Assembly (NCBI GenBank): GCA_963700105.1
Contig: CAVOWL010000006.1
Coordinates: 186,001 to 250,000 of the forward strand
Source: CAVUWL01 sp963700105
GTDB taxonomy: Bacteria; Actinomycetota; Thermoleophilia; Solirubrobacterales; 70-9
DNA: 64,000 nucleotides
Direction of reading: 5' to 3'
Shown here piece after piece: positions 51,829-59,760 of the stretch; position 1 is the first letter of the stretch; every line of letters starts with the position of its first letter. The position numbers and the translations under genes are program-made. A model generated the notes under the pieces. That model was not told the origin of the DNA. It saw nothing but the letters and a program-made list of their open reading frames with translations, and ran no database searches.

Positions 51829-53121
51829 ATGACCATTGACGATCCCCAGCTACTGGGCATCCTCTTCGCTGAACGGATCAGCGCCGGCGACTTGGAGGGA
51901 GCGCTGGAGCTATATGAGGAGGAAGCAACCTTGGTCGGCCCCGATGGGGAAACAGGATCGGGTAAGGAGCTGATCCGCGAGCGATTGGGGGCTCTATTGG
52001 CGATGGGTCCCCGAGTTGAGGCCGGCGAGAGCCGGGCGCTCTTGGCAGGTGATATTGCGCTTCTCTCAAGTCGCTGGCGGATGACCTTCGGCGCGGGCAA
52101 AGGCAGCGGGCAGTCGGGCTTTGAGGCCAAAAGCACCGAGGTGGCTCGCCGCCAGCCCAGCGGATCCTGGTGCTACTTGATCGATGATCCCGCCTCAATC
52201 GGGCTCCGCCCTCCCCCCCCGCCCCGACTGCGAGCCGCGGCGTCTGCGGGCGCAAAGGCCAAGAACGGTGGCGGCTTCGAGCAGCTCGCCTACCTCGAGA
52301 GTGGGCCGATCGCTCGAATCACACTGAACCGCCCCGAGCGCCGAAACGCACTCTCAATGCAGCTCTCCGAGGAGCTGATCACAGCTTTGGAGCGAATTCG
52401 GGACTCCGAGACTGTCAAGGTTGTGGTGATCGGAGGCGCCGGCGAGACGTTTTGCTCGGGCGATGACATCGCCGAGATGGGGCTCTGGGGAAATGCCAAT
52501 CAGATTATGCGCCGGGTTTCGGGTTATCAGCGCATGGCAGATTCGTTGGAGGCGCTGGACAAGGTTACGATCGCCGCGGTGGATGGCTACGCGGTCGGGG
52601 GAGGCCTCGAGATCACGATGGCCTGTGACTTCGTGATTGCAACCCGTCGAGCCAAATGGGGAATGCCAGAGGTCGATCTTGGAATAACGCCGGGGTGGGG
52701 CGGGACAACGCGGATGGCGCGGCTGATCGGGCGCCGGATGACCAAGGAGGTCAACCTAATCGGGGCGCTGCACCCCGCCTGCAGGGCTGTCGGGCTGGGG
52801 CTGTGGAATCGCGTTGTGGCGAACGACGCCCTAGAGGAAGAGGTCGAGGCGCTCGTGGGCGTGATGCTTATAAAGAATCACCAGGCCCTGCGCCAGCTTA
52901 AGTTCATCATCAACAACGGGGTCGAGGCCGATCTTCATACCGCCCAGGGTTTTGAGGCGCTATCGGCGGGGCTTAGCGGCGCGGCAAATGGTGCTTGGCA
53001 GGTACCGGATGCCGATCAGGGCAGCGGCGTCGCCAGCTTCCTCGGCGAGGGTGGTAGGTGGCGGGAGCGCCGTGGCGTTGCCCGTAACTTCTGGGCGGAT
53101 TTGAATGAGGAGGCGGTTTGA
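51829..53121 (+). CDS. SnoaL-like domain fused to crotonase (enoyl-CoA hydratase/isomerase)
   Basis: 430 residues. Residues 1-125 resemble an NTF2/SnoaL domain (LGILFAERISAGDLEGALELYEEEATLV ... LLSSRWRMTFG). After a Pro/Ala linker, a crotonase domain: ARITLNRPERRNALSMQLSEELITALE, GETFCSGDDIAEM, and IAAVDGYAVGGGLEITMACDFVIATRRAKWGMPEVDLGITPGWGGTTRM, with the CoA oxyanion-hole glycines and a Glu in PEVDLGI. The fusion is uncommon. Likely acts on a CoA ester. Overlaps the next gene by 4 nt. Confidence 0.8.
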   Translation: MTIDDPQLLGILFAERISAGDLEGALELYEEEATLVGPDGETGSGKELIRERLGALLAMGPRVEAGESRALLAGDIALLSSRWRMTFGAGKGSGQSGFEAKSTEVARRQPSGSWCYLIDDPASIGLRPPPPPRLRAAASAGAKAKNGGGFEQLAYLESGPIARITLNRPERRNALSMQLSEELITALERIRDSETVKVVVIGGAGETFCSGDDIAEMGLWGNANQIMRRVSGYQRMADSLEALDKVTIAAVDGYAVGGGLEITMACDFVIATRRAKWGMPEVDLGITPGWGGTTRMARLIGRRMTKEVNLIGALHPACRAVGLGLWNRVVANDALEEEVEALVGVMLIKNHQALRQLKFIINNGVEADLHTAQGFEALSAGLSGAANGAWQVPDADQGSGVASFLGEGGRWRERRGVARNFWADLNEEAV

Positions 53122-53639
53122 TGAACGCCGCCGAGAAAGATCAAACGGTGGCTCCCGGTGGCGCCGCCGCGAACGACGGACTGCCGTTCATCGATTCCCA
53201 CTCGATCGCTGTGATTGCAGCGCCGGAGCGGGCGTGGGATGAGACGGCACGGCTGATGAGGTGCTGGGAGCAAGAGCTGCTGCCCCGATTCGCCGCAGGC
53301 GCGGTGCCGCGGTTCGCACGCTTACTCCGCTGCCCATACGTGAATTCGCCGGGGCCGGGAGCCGAAATGCCGGCGGCGATTGTTGGGTTTCGGGTTGTGG
53401 AGGCTGAGCGGCCTTCCCGGATCGTACTGGCTGGAGAGCACCGCTTTTCCCGCTACGTGCTCTGCTTCGAGGTGGATGTGACAGCTGATGCTGGCTGCGA
53501 CGTGAGAGCTGAGACGCGGGCCTCGTTTCCTGGCCGCCTGGGAAGCTCGTACCGAGTTGCGGTGATCGGCAGCGGCGCCCACATACGGGTTGTTGGGCGC
53601 ATGTTGTCGCTGATCAAGGTCCGGGCCGAGGCTGGGTGA
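53118..53639 (+). CDS. SRPBCC/DUF2867-like protein
   Basis: 173 residues, ATGA overlap with the crotonase stop. IDSHSIAVIAAPERAWDETARLM starts like an SRPBCC lipid-binding domain; IVLAGEHRFSRYVLCFEVDVTADAGCDVRAETRASFPGRLGSSYRVAVIGSGAHIRVVGRML resembles DUF2867. Third and last gene of the carotenoid-oxygenase operon; may bind the hydrophobic substrate (inference). Confidence 0.6.
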   Translation: MMNAAEKDQTVAPGGAAANDGLPFIDSHSIAVIAAPERAWDETARLMRCWEQELLPRFAAGAVPRFARLLRCPYVNSPGPGAEMPAAIVGFRVVEAERPSRIVLAGEHRFSRYVLCFEVDVTADAGCDVRAETRASFPGRLGSSYRVAVIGSGAHIRVVGRMLSLIKVRAEAG

Positions 53640-53653
53640 GGGCACACTTTTGC

Positions 53654-54829
53654 CTAGGAGCTGAATCCAGGGTCGCGCTGCAGCGAAGCCGTGCTGAGCT
53701 GCGCGGGCAGGGCGTAGCCGCAGAGAGCCAAGGTCAGATCGAGCTCGGCAAGGATCATCCTCAGGACCGCCTCCACCCCCGCCTCGCCCTCCAACGCCAG
53801 ACCCCAAATGTAGGGGCGCCCGATTAGAACGGCATCGGCCCCTAAGGCAAGTGCCTTGAGCACGTCCGCGCCGCCGCGAACGCCGCTATCAAACAGAACG
53901 ATCAGCTCTCCCCCAACCGCCTCGGCGATCGGAGCCAGGGCGTCGAGAGAGGCGAGGGCACCGTCAACCTGACGTCCACCGTGGTTGGAGACCACGATCC
54001 CATCGAGACCTCGCCGCAGCGCCTCCCGAGCGTCATCAACGTGCTGGATTCCCTTGATCAAAATCGGCAGAGAGGTCATCTGGCGCAAGTCACCGACGTC
54101 ATCCCAGTCCAAGGAGGGATTGAAGGCGACGCCCAGGTAGTGCCCTGTGGCAGCGCCAAGATCCTCCTCAGGCGCTGAATCAAGGTCGGCCCGGAAAACC
54201 GGGTCTTGAAAAAAGTTTGCATTGCCCGAACCGTGCAGGAACGGGAGCCAGGCCTGCTGGAGATCGCGGGGCTTCCAGCCGGGGATGAATGTGTCGACGG
54301 TGAGCACGATCGCTTCATAGCCGGCTCGCTCAGCGCGACGGACGAAGCTCTCGGTCAGCCGCTTGTCATTGGGCCAGTAAAGCTGAAACCATCGCGGGCC
54401 CTCGCCGCCGGCAGCGGCGATCTCCTCGAGCGTGAAGTGGGAGGCGGTGCTTGCGATCATCGGCAATCCGAGACCGGCGGCGGCCCGCGCGGTGGCACAC
54501 TCCCCATCGGCGTGAACCACCTTCTGAACTCCGATCGGAGCCAGCATCACCGGCGCCGGCAGCGAACTGCTGAACAGCTGACACGAGAGATCCCGCGAGG
54601 CCACGTCGCGCAGCACTCGTGGGACGATTCGCCAGCGCGCGAAGGCCCTCAGGTTGGCCGCCATCGTCTCCTCAGAGCCCGCTCCAGCGCAGACGTATGC
54701 CGCGGCACGGGGCTCCATTGCCGCGATTGCGGCTCGCTCGAGCTCGGCACTGGCGACCGGGACCGATGGGGTTTCTCCAGCGAGTCCCCGCATGTAGATC
54801 GCGCGGTAATAGTCCGCGTACTCGGGCAT
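53654..54829 (-). CDS. FMN-dependent 2-hydroxyacid oxidase (lactate monooxygenase-like)
   Basis: 391 residues. LAPIGVQKVVHADGE, ASTASHFTLEEIAAA, WFQLYWPNDK, LTVDT, LPILIKGI (K259), VSNHGGRQVDGALASLDAL (catalytic H283, R286) and FDSGVRGGADVLKALALGADAVLIGRPY give the complete FMN site. It oxidises a 2-hydroxyacid, with O2 as acceptor. Convergent with the carotenoid operon, 14 nt apart. Confidence 0.85.
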   Translation of the reverse strand: MPEYADYYRAIYMRGLAGETPSVPVASAELERAAIAAMEPRAAAYVCAGAGSEETMAANLRAFARWRIVPRVLRDVASRDLSCQLFSSSLPAPVMLAPIGVQKVVHADGECATARAAAGLGLPMIASTASHFTLEEIAAAGGEGPRWFQLYWPNDKRLTESFVRRAERAGYEAIVLTVDTFIPGWKPRDLQQAWLPFLHGSGNANFFQDPVFRADLDSAPEEDLGAATGHYLGVAFNPSLDWDDVGDLRQMTSLPILIKGIQHVDDAREALRRGLDGIVVSNHGGRQVDGALASLDALAPIAEAVGGELIVLFDSGVRGGADVLKALALGADAVLIGRPYIWGLALEGEAGVEAVLRMILAELDLTLALCGYALPAQLSTASLQRDPGFSS

Positions 54830-54924
54830 TGGACAATGCTATTTGAGCACCGCACCTCCCCTCCGTCGCAGTTTCCACGCCGCCAGCCCGGCTCAATCGA
54901 ATCCGGTTCAACTAGGCTTTTGGG

Positions 54925-55344
54925 GTGTCCTCAGCGGAATCGCCACTGCAGGGAGGCTGCGCCTGTGGAGCGGTTCGATTCCAGCTCAGCGCAGCGTTTG
55001 AGACGGCTGGCTACTGCCATTGCAAACGCTGCCAGCGGCGCAGCGGAATGACCTCGACCCTCAACGCGAGGCTCCCAACGGAGGCCTTTGAGTTCTTGTC
55101 AGGAGCCGATCTGATCACGACCTGGCGGCCCCCCGACGGACAGCCCAAGTCCTTCTGCAAAGAATGTGGCGGACACCTATTCAGCGGAGATCTCGGCAGC
55201 GACTCGAGCATCGGGGTGCGGCTGGGGGCCGTTGATGGCGATCCGGTGATTCGCCCCTCCTGGCGCCAATGGGTGGCTTCTGCGCCAGAGTGGGAGGCGA
55301 TTCCCGACGACGGTCTCGAGCGCTTCAGCGGGGCTCGCGCCTGA
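54925..55344 (+). CDS. GFA/CENP-V-family zinc protein
   Basis: 139 residues, GTG start. CACGAVRFQLSAAFETAGYCHCKRCQRRSG and KSFCKECGGHLFSGDLG provide the zinc cysteines of the glutathione-dependent formaldehyde-activating (Gfa/CENP-V) family. Exact substrate unknown. Encoded alone. Confidence 0.8.
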   Translation: MSSAESPLQGGCACGAVRFQLSAAFETAGYCHCKRCQRRSGMTSTLNARLPTEAFEFLSGADLITTWRPPDGQPKSFCKECGGHLFSGDLGSDSSIGVRLGAVDGDPVIRPSWRQWVASAPEWEAIPDDGLERFSGARA

Positions 55345-55433
55345 GGGAATTCGCGGTCCCCGCCCAGCGCGTTTGAGCTCGTGGGCAGGGGATCGCGCCG
55401 AGTCCGATCGCTGCCCCGATGAGCGGCTGGCTA

Positions 55434-56024
55434 CTACTTCTTCTTCGGCGCTAGCTGATGCTCGAGCTGGTGGGCGAGCGCGTAGACGCAGCCCTCATAC
55501 CCATACTGGCCAATCGCCGCAGGAAGCGTCCCCTGGTATGCATCTGCGGCGAGCTGCCCGGCGGCGAAACTGGCGTCGGTTGAAACGTGCTTCGCGTAGG
55601 TGCCGATCCTGGCGATCATCTTGCCCTCCTCGCCATTAGCTTCAAGGTTGCCCTTCTTGACGGCGATTGGGAAATACTGTTCTTTGACTTGAAGCGGCGT
55701 CTTGCCGCTGCAGGCCTTTTCGCCGGCTTCGATCGCCAGCTTCGAGCGCTTGACCATGGGATTGCCCTGCGGTGGCGGGAACTGACGGTAAATCTGCTGC
55801 AGCACCAGCGAGGACCCCTTCGGTGCCTTGGGGGCGCCGGCAACTGAAGCGCTGGGTGAAGAGCCACTTGAGGGCGAAGTGGAGCTGGAGGTGGTTGAGC
55901 CACCCGTGCTCGAGGTCGTGCTCGAGCCCGAGCTCCCACAGCCGCCAACCGCGAGCGCCAGCACGCAGAGAAGCAACCCCCCCGACCCAACCCCGCGCCT
56001 GATCTTCTTGGCGGCCTTGATCAT
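55434..56024 (-). CDS. Lipoprotein, last gene of exported-protein operon
   Basis: 196 residues. A lipobox LAVGGC at about residues 25-30 follows a hydrophobic stretch; then a Ser/Thr-rich linker and a helical domain (QIYRQFPPPQGNPMVKRSKLAIEAGEKACSGKTPLQVKEQYF, YGYEGCVYALAHQLEHQL). The start overlaps the preceding lipoprotein stop (TGATG). Two cysteines may pair. The 5,299-bp repeat begins inside this gene, so only its first 16 codons occur in the second copy. Confidence 0.75.
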   Translation of the reverse strand: MIKAAKKIRRGVGSGGLLLCVLALAVGGCGSSGSSTTSSTGGSTTSSSTSPSSGSSPSASVAGAPKAPKGSSLVLQQIYRQFPPPQGNPMVKRSKLAIEAGEKACSGKTPLQVKEQYFPIAVKKGNLEANGEEGKMIARIGTYAKHVSTDASFAAGQLAADAYQGTLPAAIGQYGYEGCVYALAHQLEHQLAPKKK

Positions 56025-56701
56025 CAGGGGTTTATGGGAACTCCGGGGGCGAGGCTGGTCGGCTTCCAGGTCCCTCCCTCCTTCAGCATCAGGAAGTAGC
56101 TGGGAGGGCCTCCCTTGGGACGGAACAGGACGAAGGCCCGTGGCCCCTGGATCCGCACCCCGGTGAAGGTGCCCTTGACGGCCTTGTTCGCGGTTGGCCC
56201 GATGTTTCGAAGCAGGGTCGGCAGCAGGGTGGCGCAGCTGTGTGCTTTGGAGTGTCCGAGTTTGAGGTATTGCTGCAGCTCTTTGCGATTTGAGCTGGCG
56301 AGCTGAGAGCAGACCGAGGCGTAGTTGGTGGCGGCGAGCGCGTGAAAGAAGGAGTGGGTCGCGCTCAAAACGGCGGCTTTTTCTGCCCCGCTTGCGGCCG
56401 AGCCGTAGGTCTGGATGCTGTTATCGGGGGAGGCAGACGTTCCCGAGGGGGTGGTCGAGGTGGAGCTGCCCTGTTGTTCGGCCGGGGTGCTCTGGGTGCC
56501 CGAGGGGGTGGTGGTGGCCGGGGTGGTGGCACCGGGGGTGGTGGTCGAGGCGGTTGATTCGGTGCTCGAGGAGCTCGAGGAGCTGCCGCAGCCGCTCACC
56601 GCGATCAGGGCAAAGGCGGCGGCGAGGAGGGGAAGGGCTCGCTTCCAGTCCCCGCCGCCAGCCAGCCTCAGCGTGCTGCGCTCAGGTGTACTTCGACGGT
56701 T
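56024..56701 (-). CDS. Lipoprotein with Ser/Thr/Pro linker
   Basis: 225 residues with the TTG start at 56701 (the open frame extends to 56905 but overlaps the preceding gene). ALPLLAAAFALIAVSGC is a signal with lipobox. A long S/T-rich linker (STESTASTTTPGATTPATTT) precedes a domain KAAVLSATHSFFHALAATNYASVCSQLASSNRKEL ... FRPKGGPPSYFLMLKEGGTWKPTS. The tail resembles an NTF2-like exported domain with two cysteines (VCSQL, HSCATL). Coupled to both neighbours. Confidence 0.7.
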   Translation of the reverse strand, partial: NRRSTPERSTLRLAGGGDWKRALPLLAAAFALIAVSGCGSSSSSSSTESTASTTTPGATTPATTTPSGTQSTPAEQQGSSTSTTPSGTSASPDNSIQTYGSAASGAEKAAVLSATHSFFHALAATNYASVCSQLASSNRKELQQYLKLGHSKAHSCATLLPTLLRNIGPTANKAVKGTFTGVRIQGPRAFVLFRPKGGPPSYFLMLKEGGTWKPTSLAPGVPINP

Positions 56702-57176
56702 CAAATCGGCAGAAGTGGAAACCGAAGCTGAGGACCTCGGCGTTGGCACTGTTGGCGTTGCTGTTGAGCTTGCTCTCCAGCTGCTGGGCCTTGTTCTTGT
56801 TGTTTGCCTTAAGCGCCTTACCCGTCTGTTCAAACAGCGAGGCCTCGGTTTTGACGTAGCCCAGCCATTTGCCCAGCCTTTCTGTATCGGCGGGGGGCTG
56901 TTCAACCGCGGCCAGTTGGGTCTCGGTGGCCTTCAGCGCCTTGGCCGCTTGGTCAAGCTGCTTGGCTGCCAAGGCGTCCTTACCCTGCTTGACCTCCGTT
57001 TTGACGTTCTTGAGGATTTTTTCGTTGGCCTTGGAGTTGGCTTCGCAGATCGGTTCCACTTTGGCCTTATAGCTTTCTGGGGTTTCTTCTGCGGCGGCCA
57101 GTGAGACGATGCTCAAAAAGAGCGCCGCCGTGAGGGCCATGGTTAGGGCTCTGATCATCTTCTTGCTCCCTCTCAT
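56682..57176 (-). CDS. Secreted helical protein, family K
   Basis: 164 residues. Signal peptide: MIRALTMALTAALFLSIVSLAAA. A helix-rich mature part (KVEPICEANSKANEKILKNVKTEVKQGKDAL ... LGKWLGYVKTEASLFEQTGKALKANNKNKAQQLESK) ends FGFHFCRFEPSKYT. Two cysteines (PIC, FHFC) probably pair. Related to the frameshifted gene at 26126-26637. Overlaps the family-S stop by ATGA. Role unknown. Confidence 0.75.
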   Translation of the reverse strand: MRGSKKMIRALTMALTAALFLSIVSLAAAEETPESYKAKVEPICEANSKANEKILKNVKTEVKQGKDALAAKQLDQAAKALKATETQLAAVEQPPADTERLGKWLGYVKTEASLFEQTGKALKANNKNKAQQLESKLNSNANSANAEVLSFGFHFCRFEPSKYT

Positions 57177-57976
57177 GTGCCGGTGCAGGGTTTGATGATT
57201 TCACCGGAGACGCTCGTCCCGTTGGCGAAGTCAAAGGCGCCGTGGGCAAAGAGCTGCCCGGTCGGGCAGGTGGCGGTCAGCAGGTTCTCCTTCTTGCCCT
57301 TATAGGACCACGATTTCTGGATCTTGGCCGAAAAGGCGGTCAGCGATCCCTGCCCGCCGACGATCGTCGGGATTTTGATCAGGGTCGAGGTCCCGTACTT
57401 GCCGTGGGCCTTTGAGATCACCCCGGAGGTGACGAAGGTGGTCGGCGCCGGCACGTCGGCATAGACGTGAAAGATCAGCACCGGCTTGCCGCCCTGGGGG
57501 GTGCCGTTGAAGATCAGAAGCGGGCCCTTGGCCGGAAACTCCGGCTGTTCGTTGAACTTGATCTCGGCTTCGACTTCGCCTTTGCCGACCAGCGATGGCT
57601 TGCAGGCGGCTTCGGCCGCCTGGGTGGTCGTGTTTTGCAGTTTGGTCGTGCTGCAGGTCGCCAGGCCCTTGGTATTGATCATGCCGTGCTTGTCGAATTC
57701 AAGCGCCAGCGTCGAGAGCGCCGGCGGGCGTTCTGCCGGGTTTTCGGTGTTTTTGATCGAGCCTTCGACGCTGAGGGTGATCGGGGTCGGCGTCTTCTTG
57801 GAGAGCTTTTTCGGCGAGATCCCGCCTTCGATCTTGATTTCCATTCCCCCGGCTTTGACCGTGTCGCCCATCGCGCTTGAGACGACCAGCGCGGCGAGCA
57901 CCATCACGGCGGCGCCGAGCAGAGCGACCTTTGCCCCACGGGCGCCCGAGCGGCGGCGCTTTTGACTCAAACCCAT
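57173..57976 (-). CDS. Secreted four-cysteine protein, family S (operon copy 1)
   Basis: 267 residues from ATG 57976. That ATG lies 2 nt past the preceding stop and is preceded by AAGGGGGTAGGG; an ATG at 57997 is also in frame but lacks an RBS. Signal segment VALLGAAVMVLAALVVSSA. Family-S pattern: MEIKIEGG, SPKKLSKKTPTPI, GLATC-x16-C, FPAKGPLLIFNG, VPAPTTFVTSGVI, GGQGSLTAFSAKIQKSW, C-x26-C ending IKPCTGT. Confidence 0.8.
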   Translation of the reverse strand: MGLSQKRRRSGARGAKVALLGAAVMVLAALVVSSAMGDTVKAGGMEIKIEGGISPKKLSKKTPTPITLSVEGSIKNTENPAERPPALSTLALEFDKHGMINTKGLATCSTTKLQNTTTQAAEAACKPSLVGKGEVEAEIKFNEQPEFPAKGPLLIFNGTPQGGKPVLIFHVYADVPAPTTFVTSGVISKAHGKYGTSTLIKIPTIVGGQGSLTAFSAKIQKSWSYKGKKENLLTATCPTGQLFAHGAFDFANGTSVSGEIIKPCTGT

Positions 57977-57978
57977 CC

Positions 57979-58773
57979 CTACCCCCTTACCTTGCATTCG
58001 CGGACCAAAGTGCTGGAAACGTTAGTTCCCCCTTCGAATTCAAAGTTTGCTTTGGCGAAGGAAAACGACGCTTTGGTGAACCCCTTGGGCGCCGGACAAT
58101 CGGCGCTGGCAAAGCTCTCCGTCTTGCCGTGGAAGGGGAACTGGCGCGAGAGGTCCATGTCGAAGGCCGAGATGTAGCCGTAGCCCGAGGCGATCGGCGG
58201 TAGTTTGGCGACCAGGGTGTTGCCGAACTGGCCGTGTGTTTTCTCGACCACGAATTCGAGCACGTAGGTGAGCGGCTGGGGGGCGACGCTCGATACCTGG
58301 GCGAGGATCGCCGGCTTGCCTCCCACCTTGCCGTTGAAGGCGAGCAGCCCGCCGTTGGTGGCGAAGGGGTTCTGCCCGGGCAGGGCGACGCGGGTGGTGA
58401 CGTTGCCATGGCCGACCAGGGCGGCGCCGCAGCTGCGTTTGGCGACCGCGGAGGGGACGGAGTTGAGCTTGGCCGCCGAGCAGGTCGGCAGCCCGGTCGG
58501 GTCGATCTTTCCGTACTTATTGATCGCGAGGGAGATCGTCAGCAGTTTGGGCGGAGCCGCGCCGCTGGTCGTGGTGATTTTGCCTTCCATCTGGACCGAG
58601 ACCGGCGCCGCTCCCGAGCGCGGCAGGGTGCTCGGGAAGATCCCGCCGCCGAAGTTGACGACGACGCCGTTCTTCTCAACCGGCTGGGCGCTGGCGATCG
58701 TCCCCAGCGCGCCGAGCAAAAGCAGCGAGGCGCTGAGCGCCCCCAGGGCGATCTTTCGCGAGCCTGATCTCAT
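57979..58773 (-). CDS. Secreted four-cysteine protein, family S, longer tail (operon copy 1)
   Basis: 264 residues from ATG 58773 (the GTG immediately before is alternative). Signal peptide: ALGALSASLLLLGALGTIASAQ. Family-S pattern: VVVNFGGG, PSTLPRSGAAPV, GLPTC-x16-C, QNPFATNGGLLAFNG, SGYGYISAFDMDLSRQF, and a C-terminal pair spaced C-x33-C, longer than the other members' C-x26-C. It starts at the stop of the lectin-like gene (TAGTG overlap), so coupled. Confidence 0.8.
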   Translation of the reverse strand: MRSGSRKIALGALSASLLLLGALGTIASAQPVEKNGVVVNFGGGIFPSTLPRSGAAPVSVQMEGKITTTSGAAPPKLLTISLAINKYGKIDPTGLPTCSAAKLNSVPSAVAKRSCGAALVGHGNVTTRVALPGQNPFATNGGLLAFNGKVGGKPAILAQVSSVAPQPLTYVLEFVVEKTHGQFGNTLVAKLPPIASGYGYISAFDMDLSRQFPFHGKTESFASADCPAPKGFTKASFSFAKANFEFEGGTNVSSTLVRECKVRG

Positions 58774-58775
58774 CA

Positions 58776-59399
58776 CTAGCGAACCAGCGGGTAGGCGCAG
58801 GTGTATTTCGAGGGGGTCGTGATCGACTGCTCGGTGATCGCCCCGGTGCCGTCAACTACCACCGTTGAGTAGTTGGTGCCGGCGGTGTTGGCGTAGATCT
58901 CATCGGTGTATTGGTGGTCGTTACCGACCCCGGTACCGAGGTTGAGCACGCCGCGGGTGGAGTAGAGCTCCATCGGGGAGGGCAAGTAGCCGCCCTTTGC
59001 CGCGCAGGCATCGGAGGCTTCTTTGAGGGTCGAGACGACGGCGTTGGCAGAGGAGTCAAAGCAGATGCCGCGGATCAGGGTCGTATCGGTCGGGCAGGAG
59101 GCGGAGTGCTTATCGACCGTGTTGGCGTTTTCGGCGTTGGCCGCGTTGGTGGCGGAGGGGACGACGCCCAGCGCGTTGACGTTGATGTTGGCGCCGGTCA
59201 GGGTGTTGGGCGCGACCTTGACGCCGGTGACCGCGTTGTTGGCGATCTTGCCGGTGGTCACCGCTTTGGCCTTCAGCTGGCGGGTGCCGACCGAGTTCTT
59301 GCCCAGCGCCGCCCAGGCGGTTCCGCTGAGCGCGGTGATGAGTGCGATCACTGCCACAACCATGGCCGGTGAGGGCCGCTTGATCCCTGCCTTGTGCAT
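58776..59399 (-). CDS. Exported protein with helical start and lectin-like C-terminal domain
   Basis: 207 residues; AGAGAGGAATAAG precedes the ATG. A signal/anchor helix (MVVAVIALITALSGTAWAALGKNSVGTRQLK) leads into repeats TTGKIANNAVTGVKVAPNTLTGANI, a pattern seen in many Solirubrobacterales exported proteins. The C-terminal part (CPTDTTLIRGICFDS..., ASDACAAKGGYLPSPMELYS, ... YTDEIYANTAG ... CAYPLVR) has six cysteines and resembles a lectin-like fold. First gene of the six-gene operon. Confidence 0.7.
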   Translation of the reverse strand: MHKAGIKRPSPAMVVAVIALITALSGTAWAALGKNSVGTRQLKAKAVTTGKIANNAVTGVKVAPNTLTGANINVNALGVVPSATNAANAENANTVDKHSASCPTDTTLIRGICFDSSANAVVSTLKEASDACAAKGGYLPSPMELYSTRGVLNLGTGVGNDHQYTDEIYANTAGTNYSTVVVDGTGAITEQSITTPSKYTCAYPLVR

Positions 59400-59760
59400 C
59401 TCTTATTCCTCTCTGAGGTCCGAAGTTTGCGGACGCCCGACTGTAGAAACCCAGTTACTGCTCTAACGATTCGCTCCCTCTCGCCGAAGAGCTTAGCGAT
59501 GGCGGGCTAAGTTGTGGCGATTGGGGGAGATTATGCCCGATTGCAGGCACTCTGGCAGCCGCCTCCGCGCAGAAATTTTTGATCAAATCGTCGGCCGATT
59601 GACCGCAATAGAGCCGATCGCGGCTCCAATCAGACATCCCGCAGCCGGGTGGCGGGCCAGATAGCGCCCCCTCCCCGATCAACGCCCGGAATATTTGGAG
59701 GAACCGAAGGGGCGAGCTAGGGAGAGGCGCCCGGACATCGCAAGGCAGCGCCGCATCTCC
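59400..59760. other. Gap with no supported gene
   Basis: Probably the promoter region of the exported-protein operon; I could not identify -35/-10 elements. A 75-codon minus frame here has no family. Confidence 0.4.
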
